From an uncultured Oscillospiraceae bacterium (GTDB lineage Bacteria > Bacillota > Clostridia > Oscillospirales > Ruminococcaceae): a stretch of DNA of 64,000 nt. Location of the stretch: contig CAKSLF010000003.1 of assembly GCA_934466455.1 (NCBI GenBank), forward strand, positions 1 to 64,000, written 5' to 3'. Both the position numbers and the translations under genes were made by a program. The first letter of the stretch is position 1, and every line of letters starts with the position of its first letter. Positions 6,851 to 14,771 of this stretch are shown here, piece after piece. The notes under the pieces were generated by a model. That model was not told where the DNA came from. It did no database searches and worked only from the letters and a program-made list of their open reading frames with translations.

Positions 6851-7738
6851 ATGGCAAACTATGTTTTAAGCTGCTGTTCCACTGCCGACCTTACAAAGGA
6901 ACATTTTGAGAGCAGGGATATTCATTATATTTGCTTCCATTATAAACTCAACGGCGTGGATCACCCGGATGATCTCGGTCAGACGATTCCTTTCGAGAAA
7001 TTTTATAAGGCTATGGATGACGGGGCGGAAACCTCAACCTCTCAGGTCAATGTTTCGGAATATGTTGAATATTTTTCAAGATTCCTCGAGGAGGGCAAGG
7101 ACATTCTTCATGTCAGCCTTTCCACGGGAATTTCCGGCACATATAATTCCGCTGTAAACGCAGCCCTTATAGCAAAAGAGCGTTACCCCGAAAGAAAAAT
7201 TTATGTTGTGGATTCCCTCGGTGCGTCCTCGGGTTATGGCCTGCTTATGGATAAGCTTGCGGACCTGCGGGATTCGGGAATGGAAATAAATGAGCTGCAT
7301 AGCTGGGCAGAGGAACACAAGCTGGAGCTTAACCATTGGTTCTTCTCCACCGACCTTAAGTTCTATATCAAGGGCGGACGCATTTCAAAAACTGCGGGCA
7401 CAATCGGAACCATTCTCGGAATTTGCCCTCTTCTTAATATGGATAACGAGGGAAGACTTATCCCAAGGGCAAAAATTCGCACAAAACGCAAGGTAATTCA
7501 GGAAATTGTGAAGCGCATGGAGGAGAATGCCGAGGGCGGACTTGATTATTCCGGAAAGTGCTATATTTCTCAATCCGCCTGCCTCGATTCCGCAGAGGAG
7601 GTCGCAAGACTTGTTGAGGAGCGTTTTCCAAAGCTTTGCGGAAAGGTTGAAATAAATTATGTCGGCACCACAATAGGCAGTCATACCGGTCCGGGAACCG
7701 TTGCGCTGTTCTTCTGGGGCAAAAAGAGGGAAGCTTGA
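6851..7738 (+). CDS. DegV family fatty acid-binding protein 1
   Basis: 295 residues, ATG at 6851 with AAAAGGAG upstream. DegV fold: an N-terminal strand with the phosphate/carboxylate-contact segment (SCCSTADLTKEHF), the TSTSQVNVSEY motif, the SLSTGISGTYNSA loop and VVDSLGASSGYG, and the C-terminal half with YIKGGRISKTAGTIGTILGICPLL and GPGTVALFFWGKK. Family members such as FakB bind one fatty acid and present it to the FakA kinase. It overlaps the next gene by 4 nt (ATGA), so the two are translated together. No fakA is in the window. The unusual N-terminal CCST replaces the more common D(T/S)S(A/C)DL, which the second copy retains. Confidence 0.92.
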   Translation: MANYVLSCCSTADLTKEHFESRDIHYICFHYKLNGVDHPDDLGQTIPFEKFYKAMDDGAETSTSQVNVSEYVEYFSRFLEEGKDILHVSLSTGISGTYNSAVNAALIAKERYPERKIYVVDSLGASSGYGLLMDKLADLRDSGMEINELHSWAEEHKLELNHWFFSTDLKFYIKGGRISKTAGTIGTILGICPLLNMDNEGRLIPRAKIRTKRKVIQEIVKRMEENAEGGLDYSGKCYISQSACLDSAEEVARLVEERFPKLCGKVEINYVGTTIGSHTGPGTVALFFWGKKREA

Positions 7739-8598
7739 TGATAAAACTTTTTACAGACACTTCGGCAAATCTGCCTGTAAGTGTAATTAAACAATACGGC
7801 ATTGAGGTTGTTCCGTTTTCCTATACAGTTAACGGAAAGCCTGTTCCTTACAGTGCGGACGCCGACTTTAACGGAAGAGCCTTTTATGAGGCTATGCGTG
7901 CTGGTGCAGATGTAAAAACCTCTATGGTTAATGTTTCCGACTTTACGGCAGCGTTTGAACCTTGGCTTGAAAAAGGCGACGCAGTTATATATATAGGAAT
8001 GTCCGGCGGAATAAGCGGAACGGCTAACGCTGCAAAGCTTGCTGCGGAGGATTTGCTCGGGGATTATCCCTCTGCAAAAATTGCAGCCATAGATACATTT
8101 GCCGCAAGCCTCGGAGAAGGCTTTTTGGTAATAGAAGCGGCAAAGATGATAGAGCATGGCGAGCCTTTTCTCAGAATTGTTAAAAAAATCGAGCTTGCCA
8201 GAAAAAATATGTGCCAGTTCTTTACCGTCGATGACCTTGCCTATCTTAAAAAAGGCGGAAGGATCTCCGGCGCAGCAGCCGTTGTCGGTACGGTGCTGAA
8301 TATAAAACCTATGCTGAAGGGCGACGAAACCGGAAAAATAGTCCTTTGCGGAAAGGTGAGGGGATTTATAAAGTCCATGGACGCCCTTGCGGAAAAGTAT
8401 GATGAGCTTGCTTTGGATAAATCCGCCCCGGTGGGAATTGCCCATGCGGATAACCCGGAGGGGGCAAAGCAGCTTGAGGAACGCCTGCGTGCAAAGGGCT
8501 TTTCCGGCGAAGTGCTTAATGTGATATACGAACCGGTTACAGGTGCTCATGTCGGACCGGGAACGGTTGCGCTGTTTTTCTGGGGCGAGCACAAATAA
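7735..8598 (+). CDS. DegV family fatty acid-binding protein 2
   Basis: 287 residues, ATG at 7735 overlapping the upstream stop. It is a paralogue of the preceding gene: MIKLFTDTSANLPVSV carries the canonical DTSANL start, followed by TSMVNVSDF, GMSGGISGTANAA, IDTFAASLGEG, YLKKGGRISGAAAVVGTVLNIKPML and the identical GPGTVALFFWG ending. It likely binds a fatty acid of different chain type from its partner, as is known for FakB1/FakB2 pairs; that division is inference here. A coding-looking remnant follows the stop codon before the terminator. Confidence 0.92.
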   Translation: MMIKLFTDTSANLPVSVIKQYGIEVVPFSYTVNGKPVPYSADADFNGRAFYEAMRAGADVKTSMVNVSDFTAAFEPWLEKGDAVIYIGMSGGISGTANAAKLAAEDLLGDYPSAKIAAIDTFAASLGEGFLVIEAAKMIEHGEPFLRIVKKIELARKNMCQFFTVDDLAYLKKGGRISGAAAVVGTVLNIKPMLKGDETGKIVLCGKVRGFIKSMDALAEKYDELALDKSAPVGIAHADNPEGAKQLEERLRAKGFSGEVLNVIYEPVTGAHVGPGTVALFFWGEHK

Positions 8599-8600
8599 TT

Positions 8601-8720
8601 ACGGCAAAAGGTTTCTTTGAAATTCAGCCGCCGCCCGCCCACATAGAAGGCTCAAGCCGGATAAAGCGTTTTTTCATACAAAACGGTTTTGAGGAGCATA
8701 CTTTTTATAAAGCAACAACA
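8601..8720 (+). pseudogene. Possible 3' remnant of a lost gene
   Basis: Immediately after the second DegV stop an open frame without a start reads FEIQPPPAHIEGSSRIKRFF and then NGFEEHTFYK, with codon choice like the neighbours. The R-x-x-x-F-x-x-x-x-G-F pattern resembles the C-terminal strand region of GNAT acetyltransferases, but I cannot assign it. It has no start codon or ribosome-binding site and is probably the tail of a deleted gene. Confidence 0.28.
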
Positions 8721-8757
8721 AAAAATCCTCCCATATTGGCTATGGGAGGATTTTTTT
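8721..8757 (+). terminator. Rho-independent terminator
   Basis: TCCTCCCATA/TATGGGAGGA stem, A-run before and T7 after; ends the DegV operon. Confidence 0.92.
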
Positions 8758-8855
8758 ATTGCTTTGTGGGAACGGCAGCCCACTTTTGCTGTAAATGAGT
8801 GTAAAAAGTGGGCGTGCTCAACCACGCAAATTTACAATGCGTTAATAAACGCATA
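8758..8855. other. Intergenic hairpins before the SPFH gene
   Basis: Contains CCCACTTTT/AAAAGTGGG (about 8780-8812) and GCGTT/AACGC (8839-8851). No gene seen. The second hairpin lies just upstream of the SPFH promoter -35. Confidence 0.4.
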
Positions 8856-8884
8856 TTGAAGCAATGGGCAAAATATGGTATAAT
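8856..8884 (+). promoter_or_regulatory. Promoter of the SPFH gene
   Basis: TTGAAG (8856-8861), 17-nt spacer, TATAAT (8879-8884), about 55 nt before the start codon. Confidence 0.7.
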
Positions 8885-8939
8885 GTGAATGTAAGGTGAT
8901 GAAAAAAAGCCTGTCACCATTTTGAAAGGGGAAAAATTT

Positions 8940-9881
8940 ATGGCTAATTTTTTTAGAAATACAAGCACCACAACCGATAGCAGAGGCAATGTTATAACGG
9001 AAACAAAACTAAGCTACGGAAAAATCGCAGCCCTTGCAGCGGCGGCGGTGGTTATCGTAATTTTGCTGCTTCGTATGATAGTAACCGTTCCGACAGGCTA
9101 TACAGGTATCCTTACAACCTTCGGCAAAGTTGAGCCGAACACCATTGATGCAGGCGTTCATGTAATTGCACCTTGGCAAAGGGTGGTAAAGCTTGATAAC
9201 CGTGCTCAAAAGGTTAATGTGGAAACCGATACTTTTTCTAAAGATATACAACAGGTAAAGGTAAAGGTTTCCGTAAACTACCGTATTGACCAATCCACTG
9301 CGCAGGAGCTTTATAAAACCGTCGGCATAAATTATTATGAGAGCGTAATGCTCCCCCGTATTTTGGAGAATGTAAAGGCGGTTGTTGCGGAATACAGCGC
9401 AGAAAATCTTGTTGCAAAACGCGGCGACCTCTCGGAAGAAATCCTCACCCGCCTTACGGATGACGCCGCCGCTTACGGAATCAATGTAATCTCCATTTCC
9501 GTGGAGGACATTGACTTTACCGACGAATTTACCGACGCCGTTGAGCGAAAACAGGTTGCAACGCAGAATAAGCTTGCGGCAGAAACCGAACAGGCACAAA
9601 AGACCATGGAGGAAAAAGCCGCCGCAGACCGTGCGGTAATTAACGCAAAGGCACAGGCAGAGCAGGATATAATCGCCGCAAACGCCGAGCTTGAGGTAAC
9701 AAAAATCCAAGCGGAGGCTGCTCTTTATGCCGGCGAAAAGGAAGCGGAGATGAATAAGCGTATTGCGGAATCTCTTACCCCAAGCCTTATTAAGTATTAT
9801 TACATAAAACAATGGAAGGGCGAGCTTCCCAAGACCGTCCTCGGCGAATCAAGCTCCTTTATGATAAATCTTGAGCAGTAA
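8940..9881 (+). CDS. SPFH/Band 7 (prohibitin-like) membrane protein
   Basis: 313 residues from the ATG at 8940 (GAAAGGGG about 9 nt upstream). One membrane helix at about residues 27-48 (IAALAAAAVVIVILLLRM) is followed by an SPFH domain (VPTGYTGILTTFGKVEPNTIDAGVHVIAPWQRVVKL through ISVEDIDFTDEFTDAVERKQVA) and a long alanine/glutamate-rich coiled coil (about 205-280), then a conserved LIKYYYIKQWKGELPK ending. The architecture is that of prohibitin/HflC-like scaffold proteins that form large membrane rings and organise membrane domains or control FtsH. No hflK partner or protease is adjacent. It is transcribed from its own promoter and ended by its own terminator. Confidence 0.9.
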   Translation: MANFFRNTSTTTDSRGNVITETKLSYGKIAALAAAAVVIVILLLRMIVTVPTGYTGILTTFGKVEPNTIDAGVHVIAPWQRVVKLDNRAQKVNVETDTFSKDIQQVKVKVSVNYRIDQSTAQELYKTVGINYYESVMLPRILENVKAVVAEYSAENLVAKRGDLSEEILTRLTDDAAAYGINVISISVEDIDFTDEFTDAVERKQVATQNKLAAETEQAQKTMEEKAAADRAVINAKAQAEQDIIAANAELEVTKIQAEAALYAGEKEAEMNKRIAESLTPSLIKYYYIKQWKGELPKTVLGESSSFMINLEQ

Positions 9882-9895
9882 TTTCGCTGTAAAGC

Positions 9896-9925
9896 AAAAG
9901 CACTTGTCATATGACAAGTGCTTTT
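9896..9925. terminator. Rho-independent terminator (bidirectional)
   Basis: AAAAGCACTTGTCATATGACAAGTGCTTTT (written here as arms AAAAGCACTTGTC / GACAAGTGCTTTT), between convergent genes. Confidence 0.9.
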
Positions 9926-9953
9926 CTTTATGTGCGGAGTGCTTTTGTGCGAA

Positions 9954-10430
9954 TCAGTTGTTGTTTTTCGACAAAACAAAGTCGATGCTTACCATAATGG
10001 CGAGGGAGAGGAGCATATCCTCCGGGTTTTTGGTTTCGACGGTGTAGCAATCGCCGAATGTAAACCATTCCTTGCTTATGTGCGCAATGCTTTCGTCGGA
10101 GCGGGTGATTTCGTACTCGTGGCTTAAAAAATCGCCCTTAACATACCAACCGGGACCCTCCACCGAGTATTCTTGGCAGAAAAGAGTAAGCAGCTTTTGA
10201 ATTGTAGCGGTATGCGTGCCGAAGGTGTAAATATCAAGCCTCGGAAAAAACAGATTGAACTGCTGCTCGATATAGCCGACCTCTTCGCCGCTTATGGTAT
10301 AGATATGGAACTTTTTGAGGAAAGTAAGAGCTTCACTTTCTATGTAGTAAACATGTTCGCCGTTTTCATCCGTGACATAAAAACGGTCGCAGAAAAAAGA
10401 AAATATCTGCTGTTTTACACAAAGCTTCAT
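9954..10430 (-). CDS. LURP-one-related (DUF567/tubby-like) protein
   Basis: 158 residues, ATG at 10430 with AGGAG upstream. Repeated beta strands with the pattern MKLCVKQQIFSFFCDRFYVTDENGEHVYYIE and later EVGYIEQQF, PRLDIYT, YSVEGPGWYVKGDFLSHEYEI match the LURP-one-related family (YxjI in Bacillus), which forms a 12-stranded tubby-like barrel around a helix. Bacterial members have no established biochemical activity; a phospholipid-scramblase-like ancestry has been proposed for the fold. Alone on the minus strand. Confidence 0.82.
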   Translation of the reverse strand: MKLCVKQQIFSFFCDRFYVTDENGEHVYYIESEALTFLKKFHIYTISGEEVGYIEQQFNLFFPRLDIYTFGTHTATIQKLLTLFCQEYSVEGPGWYVKGDFLSHEYEITRSDESIAHISKEWFTFGDCYTVETKNPEDMLLSLAIMVSIDFVLSKNNN

Positions 10431-10466
10431 TTTTTCTCCTGAAAGTATACAATTCGACGAGATATA

Positions 10467-10901
10467 CTATTTGTATTGGTCAATGTTGTGGCGGTCAAAC
10501 AACTTCAGCAAAAGGGGCTTCCGCTTTTTTTCCGGACGGCCCTCTTCAATGCGTCGAACCTCCTTGCGGAACATAAGCCAGCCAAAAAGCGTGCCGGCAT
10601 AGCCGAAAATGCAGTACATCAAAACCACATACCAGTTTTGTTCGGAATAAAAGGCGTACATAAACGGAACAAAAATTGCGCCGCAGCTTATTCCGAAAAG
10701 CGGAAGAAAGCCGCTTTTTTGGGCAACAACGCCGCCGACTATGGCGCAAAGCAGGGGAAAAGCCCCCCATTCATAGATAACCACCCTAACGGCGTCGGCG
10801 GTGCCGGGCTCCATGGCGCAGCTTGCGGCGGTAAGCACGGAAAAAAATCCGAAAAGAATTGCCGCCGCCTGTCCCGTTGCTTTAAGATTGAGCTTTTCCA
10901 T
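10467..10901 (-). CDS. Small multi-pass membrane protein, unknown
   Basis: 144 residues. ATG at 10901 overlaps the last base of the cyclophilin stop codon (TAATG), so the two are translationally coupled. Four hydrophobic helices (about 10-28, 43-60, 66-84, 90-108) are followed by a strongly basic cytoplasmic tail (KEVRRIEEGRPEKKRKP). I do not recognise a family. The coupling to a peptidyl-prolyl isomerase is the only contextual clue. Confidence 0.7.
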   Translation of the reverse strand: MEKLNLKATGQAAAILFGFFSVLTAASCAMEPGTADAVRVVIYEWGAFPLLCAIVGGVVAQKSGFLPLFGISCGAIFVPFMYAFYSEQNWYVVLMYCIFGYAGTLFGWLMFRKEVRRIEEGRPEKKRKPLLLKLFDRHNIDQYK

Positions 10902-11371
10902 TATACGATGGAGATTTTTTTGATAACAACTTTTTTGCTGGGCATATCGTTGGGATAGGTATCGACGGAAGCGATTGCGTCAACAACATCCATGCCCTCG
11001 GTTACATGACCGAATGCGGCGTAGTCGCCGTCGAGAAATTCGCTGTCCTCATGTACGATGAAGAACTGGCAGGAGGCGGAGTTCGGGTTCTGTGCCCTTG
11101 CCATGGAGATAACGCCTCTCTTGTGGCTTATGGGGTTATCCCAGCCGTTGGATTTGAATTCGCCGGGGATTTTTACCTTGGAATCGCCGGTTCCGTTACC
11201 CTTGGGGTCGCCGCCCTGAATCATAAAGCCCTTTATAATGCGGTGGAAGGTAAGACCGTCATAAAATCCTTCGGAAACAAGCTTTTCAAAATTTTCTACG
11301 GTTTTGGGTGCGGCTTCTTTATCAAGCTCCACCATAATAGTGCCAAAGCCTTTAACATCAATTTTAATCAT
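10901..11371 (-). CDS. Cyclophilin-type peptidyl-prolyl cis-trans isomerase
   Basis: 156 residues, ATG at 11371 with AGGAT-type site upstream. Classic short bacterial cyclophilin: AAPKTVENFEKLVSEGFYDG, the active-site FHRIIKGFMIQGGD (catalytic Arg in FHRII), MARAQNPNSASCQFFI with the Q-F-F-I segment, and GHVTEGMDVVDAI. The usual W-L substrate-tip residues are replaced by FLDGDYAAFG, common in such bacterial forms. No signal peptide, so it acts in the cytoplasm. It heads a two-gene unit with the membrane protein downstream. Confidence 0.95.
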   Translation of the reverse strand: MIKIDVKGFGTIMVELDKEAAPKTVENFEKLVSEGFYDGLTFHRIIKGFMIQGGDPKGNGTGDSKVKIPGEFKSNGWDNPISHKRGVISMARAQNPNSASCQFFIVHEDSEFLDGDYAAFGHVTEGMDVVDAIASVDTYPNDMPSKKVVIKKISIV

Positions 11372-11483
11372 AACAAAAAATCCTCCGTTACTTTAATATA
11401 ATAGTATAATACTATCTTATGAAAGCAAAGTAAATAGAGAATTTGTTAAAAAAGCTTTTTTGGCGATGGCGGCGAAGCCGCAT

Positions 11484-11510
11484 GGTAACAAAATACGAGT
11501 CTTTGTTACC
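11484..11510. terminator. Inverted repeat downstream of the small HTH gene
   Basis: Perfect 9-bp arms GGTAACAAA/TTTGTTACC with a 9-nt loop, 17 nt past the stop of the minus-strand HTH gene. It lacks a good T-run on either side, so termination is only one possibility; an operator role is also possible. Confidence 0.4.
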
Positions 11511-11526
11511 AAATTGTAATATTCGG

Positions 11527-11778
11527 TTACGATTTTTCACCGAATCCAAAAAATTCTGCGGGGGAAACTTCCAAAACGCCGGCAATTTTTATAAGAAATT
11601 CTACGGAAAATGGTCGCAGCATACCCGCCGCCTCAACGGCGGCAAGGTGTTGGCGGCTTATGCCGGCTGCTTCGGCAAGTTTGGCTTGAGAAAGCCCTTT
11701 TTTGCGTCTGTGGTATGCAATCAAAAAGCCCACCTCACGCATTTTTCGGCGAACCTCGGCATCACTGTAATACTCCAA
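11527..11778 (-). CDS. Small helix-turn-helix regulator
   Basis: 83 residues from a TTG at 11778, chosen because AGAGGAG is 8 nt upstream; the in-frame GTG at 11787 abuts that site. The body is one XRE-like helix-turn-helix: GFLIAYHRRKKGLSQAKLAEAAGISRQHLAAVEA, then a closing helix LIKIAGVLEVSPAEFFGF. There is no effector domain. It is divergent from the surface-protein gene, with that gene's promoter lying between, so it could control it; no operator palindrome is obvious. Confidence 0.75.
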   Translation of the reverse strand: MEYYSDAEVRRKMREVGFLIAYHRRKKGLSQAKLAEAAGISRQHLAAVEAAGMLRPFSVEFLIKIAGVLEVSPAEFFGFGEKS

Positions 11779-11854
11779 AACGATCACTCCTCTATAAAAG
11801 TATCATTTCCGTAAAAAAAGTTATTACAAAATGAAATATTTTCTTAAAAACCTA

Positions 11855-11883
11855 TTGACAAAGCTCTTGCGCCGTGGTATATT
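11855..11883 (+). promoter_or_regulatory. Consensus promoter of the surface-protein gene
   Basis: TTGACA (11855-11860), 17-nt spacer, TATATT (11878-11883). Near-consensus elements fit the codon bias of the gene, which suggests high expression. The transcript would have an untranslated leader of about 170 nt. Confidence 0.85.
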
Positions 11884-11888
11884 ATGGT

Positions 11889-12061
11889 CAAGATAAATGT
11901 TACAAATCGGTTAAAAAGATTACAGCCGCCGGAAATTCCTCTTCAATAAGGCGGAAAAAAACATTTATCGCCGATTAAAAACCGATTGGATTTGCCGGAC
12001 GGGAGAGGGATGGCATTTCTGATAATTGCTCAAAAAAACATTTCACAAAGGAGAAACTAAC
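11889..12061 (+). promoter_or_regulatory. Structured mRNA leader with interleaved pairings
   Basis: Segment a GATAAATGTT (11892-11901) is exactly complementary to AACATTTATC (11960-11969). Segment b AATCGGTT (11905-11912) is exactly complementary to AACCGATT (11980-11987). The order a-b-a'-b' is that of a pseudoknot or of two alternative structures. A GC-rich hairpin (GCCGCC 11925-11930 with GGCGG 11950-11954) lies inside. It does not match a riboswitch I know. It may stabilise or regulate the surface-protein mRNA. Confidence 0.5.
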
Positions 12062-13456
12062 ATGAAAAAAGTTATTGCTCTTGTTCTTGCTCTCATGATG
12101 GTTCTCAGCCTTGCAGTTTCTGCTGTTGCTTTCGTAGCAGTAGACCTCCAACCCGTAAAGGGCGCTGACAAAACCAAGCTCATCAAGTTCGAAGACAAAG
12201 TTACCTTCGATCACACCATCGACGCATACCTTGCTCAGCAGGCAGAGGGCGGCGTTTTCTACCTCCTTCTCGACCAGGAAGGTCATGCTCTTAAAGACAT
12301 CGTTGCTACCGCTAACGGTTCTCTTAAAGCAGAAGTTGTAGAATACAACCCTGAAACCATGGAGCAGATCCCTAACCAGGATTGGCGTGTTCGCATCAAA
12401 GAATATGACGAAAAAAACAAAGTTGTTGTTGTTCGTGATATGAGAGATCAATACACCCCTGAAGAGGCTGCTGTTTGGAATTCCCTCGATCTTGGTTCCT
12501 ATGCAAACGACTACTTCACCTGCAAAGCATACGCTGCAGCTCTCAACAAAGAGTTCAAGACCACTAAATATTATGTAGAGAATGTCTACAATGTTTATGT
12601 TGTTAAAGTAACTCTTGAGCCCAACTACACTGCTGCTTTCAAAGAGGGTTCCGTAAAGGTTACTGCTTATGATACCGTTACCAAGAAGAACCTCGTTGCT
12701 GAAAGAAAAGTCATCAGCGATGTTACCATCTTTGACTATGAGTATGTAAAATCCGCAGCCACCTATGATTATGACCTTGAATATGCTGGTCATGGTTATT
12801 CTGACTATGTAACCTACACCAAGGGCTACCAGAACATTGATTGGCTCGGCGGTGCTGAAGGTTACCGTGAGAGAGGCGCAAACGTCATTTCTACCACTGC
12901 TTTCCGTGCAATCGAAGGCAAGAACATCACTGTTGCTCTCAACGGCAAATTTGATGTTGAAATCAAATCCGTTGCAGCTGGCCAGAAGGGCGTAAACTTC
13001 AGCTACTACACCAACTTCGAAGATTTCAAACGTGACGACATCCATGCTGTTGCCGGCGAGAACTTCCAGGTTAAATTCGGCTTCTACGGCGATCAGGTCG
13101 TAAAATCCAAATTCACTGTAAACTTCGACCTTGGCATGAACTACTTCGAGCTTCGTGAGTACTTCGGCAAGAAAATTGAAGAAGAAGACATCGTAACCTT
13201 CTACATCCTCAAAGATGGCAAAGTCATTGGCCAGCAGGTTGTTGACTTCATGAAAGACGATGTTACCAAGAACGTAACTCTCACTATCGACAGAGAGAAC
13301 GAGACCCTTGGTCAGTATGCTATCGCTGTTAAGGTTCCTGCAGCCAACAAAGGCGAGACCAACCCCAACACCGGTGCTGAGTCCATCATGGGCGTTGTAG
13401 CCGCTGTTGCTGTTGTTTCTGTTGCTGCTGCTGCTGCTGTTTCCCTCAAGAAATAA
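12062..13456 (+). CDS. Secreted, cell-wall-anchored surface protein
   Basis: 464 residues from the ATG at 12062 (AAGGAGAAACTAAC upstream; an earlier in-frame start at 12026 is unlikely). Signal peptide at residues 1-24 (MKKVIALVLALMMVLSLAVS). The mature part is acidic, tyrosine-rich and strand-rich with no domain I recognise. The C-terminus is NPNTGAE, an alanine/valine membrane helix and a terminal LKK, which is the layout of a sortase sorting signal with NPNTG in place of LPXTG. Codon choice is sharply biased (GCT, GTT, CTC, AAC, TTC) compared with neighbours, which together with the promoter implies an abundant protein, perhaps S-layer-like. No sortase is in the window. Confidence 0.75.
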   Translation: MKKVIALVLALMMVLSLAVSAVAFVAVDLQPVKGADKTKLIKFEDKVTFDHTIDAYLAQQAEGGVFYLLLDQEGHALKDIVATANGSLKAEVVEYNPETMEQIPNQDWRVRIKEYDEKNKVVVVRDMRDQYTPEEAAVWNSLDLGSYANDYFTCKAYAAALNKEFKTTKYYVENVYNVYVVKVTLEPNYTAAFKEGSVKVTAYDTVTKKNLVAERKVISDVTIFDYEYVKSAATYDYDLEYAGHGYSDYVTYTKGYQNIDWLGGAEGYRERGANVISTTAFRAIEGKNITVALNGKFDVEIKSVAAGQKGVNFSYYTNFEDFKRDDIHAVAGENFQVKFGFYGDQVVKSKFTVNFDLGMNYFELREYFGKKIEEEDIVTFYILKDGKVIGQQVVDFMKDDVTKNVTLTIDRENETLGQYAIAVKVPAANKGETNPNTGAESIMGVVAAVAVVSVAAAAAVSLKK

Positions 13457-13499
13457 TTTTCTTAACAGGAAATATTACAGAACTTAACTAAAACCTATT

Positions 13500-13537
13500 C
13501 CGCCCGGAACCTCTCCTCCGGGCGGAGTTTTTTTATC
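13500..13537 (+). terminator. Rho-independent terminator
   Basis: CCGCCCGG/CCGGGCGG stem followed by T7, 45 nt after the surface-protein stop. Confidence 0.92.
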
Positions 13538-13574
13538 ATTTTTTGTACGAAGCTTTTTTTCAAAAAAGGCGAGG

Positions 13575-13601
13575 GCGCATCCGCCCGCCGGGCGGATGCG
13601 C
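13575..13601. repeat. GC-rich inverted repeat
   Basis: GCGCATCCGCCCG / CGGGCGGATGCGC arms with almost no loop. It is not followed by a T-run. It sits between the two terminators of convergent genes and may be a decayed terminator or a REP-like element. Confidence 0.45.
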
Positions 13602-13625
13602 TCCATAAGTTTTGTGCGGTGCCTG

Positions 13626-13871
13626 TCGCCGCACAAAAAAAGTTGCCCCTCCGTCACAGGCGGAGGGGCAACCGTTAAAATATAAGCTTGATTGCGGAAC
13701 GGAGGTTTTCAATTCCCGCACCGTCTGCGCCGGGCTAAAACCCGCCCGCAAGGTTCAAATTCGCCGCACAAAAAAGTTGCCCCTCCGTCACAGGCGGAGG
13801 GGCAACCGTTAAAATATAAGCTTGATTGCGGAACGGAGGTTTTCTATTTCCGCACCGTCTGCGCCGGGCTC
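13626..13871 (-). repeat. Tandem duplication of the lipid-kinase 3' end and terminator
   Basis: Copy 1 (13626-13737) and copy 2 (13761-13871) are offset by about 135 nt and nearly identical for some 110 nt. Each holds the last about 60 nt of the lipid-kinase coding region plus the hairpin GTTGCCCCTCCG/CGGAGGGGCAAC (13642-13672 and 13776-13806) with T-run on the minus strand. Copy 2 is the functional end of the gene; copy 1 is a downstream pseudo-copy that leaves a second terminator. Confidence 0.85.
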
Positions 13872-14693
13872 AAACTCGCCGTCAAGACTCCAACCGCCGG
13901 TCGGGTTTTTGTTTACCGTAATGTGCGAGGCAGGAAAAAAGTCTATAAGCTCGCATTCTTCAAGCTGCTGGGTGGTAATTGCGTGGATTATGCGTGAAAG
14001 CTGAACGGCGTTTTCCGGCACCTTTATAAGACAAACCTCAAATTTGCCGTCGTTCATATTAACAACCTCCGGCGAAAGAGAAAGTACTCCGCCAAGGGAA
14101 GTGGAATTGCTTATTGCGCCAAAAAGATAATCGCCCTCGTGAAGAACGCCGTCCGCCGTCATAGAAACAGACTCCGGACGAATATTTTTTATCTCAAGCC
14201 CGCCCTGAAGAATATAGGCAAGATGCCCAAGAATGTTTTTTGCCCCCTGAGAGGTGGCGTAGCTCGCCTTTGTAAATGCGCCGAAAGAGGCAACATAGGT
14301 AAAGCCCCGCCCGCCAAAGGAGCCTGCGTCAATGGTATGAATTTTTCCCTCGGCGATGTTTTTTGCGGCAGTGCCGATGTCGGAGGAAAGCCCGATGCTT
14401 GCGGCAAAATCATTTGTGCTTCCGCAGGGAATATAGCCAAGGGGCTTGTTTGCGCTGCGAAGATTGCCGGAAACGACCTCATTAAATGTGCCGTCCCCGC
14501 CGCAAGCGGCAATTATATCAAAATCTTTACCATAGCTTTCTGCCCAAAGGGCGGCGTCGCCCCGCTTTGCGGTAAGCATGGTGAAAACATCAATTCCGCC
14601 GTCCGAAAGGGCGGCACAAATTTTTTGTATATAAAGCGGAGCAAGCCGCATACCCGAAACGGGGTTTATTATAAGCAAAAGACGCTTGTTCAT
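13809..14693 (-). CDS. Diacylglycerol/lipid kinase family protein
   Basis: 294 residues from the ATG at 14693 (AGGAGG 6 nt upstream); a longer frame starting at 14762 has no ribosome-binding site. The N-terminal catalytic domain carries NPVSG (residues 9-13), the ATP-binding AACGGDGTFNEVVSG and GYIPCGSTNDFA; the C-terminal beta sandwich ends with the conserved WSLDGEFEPG. Members of the DgkB/YegS/BmrU family phosphorylate diacylglycerol or related lipids at the membrane surface. Monocistronic, with a duplicated terminator. Confidence 0.93.
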   Translation of the reverse strand: MNKRLLLIINPVSGMRLAPLYIQKICAALSDGGIDVFTMLTAKRGDAALWAESYGKDFDIIAACGGDGTFNEVVSGNLRSANKPLGYIPCGSTNDFAASIGLSSDIGTAAKNIAEGKIHTIDAGSFGGRGFTYVASFGAFTKASYATSQGAKNILGHLAYILQGGLEIKNIRPESVSMTADGVLHEGDYLFGAISNSTSLGGVLSLSPEVVNMNDGKFEVCLIKVPENAVQLSRIIHAITTQQLEECELIDFFPASHITVNKNPTGGWSLDGEFEPGADGAEIENLRSAIKLIF

Positions 14694-14771
14694 AAAGTTC
14701 CTCCTGAAAAAACGGTGCTCAAAGCCTGTGTTCAAGAAAAAATGTCCGTGCTCAAGCAGCAAACACGGTGC

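Noticed and set aside
7681..8592. 303-codon minus-strand frame over degV2
   Set aside because: Shadow of a DegV gene with full motifs.
11975..13045. 356-codon minus-strand frame over the surface-protein gene
   Set aside because: Caused by the strong codon bias of the sense gene; no promoter or start signal.
13560..13737. Possible small open frames between the surface-protein and lipid-kinase genes
   Set aside because: They lie in the duplicated gene end and terminators; no start signals.
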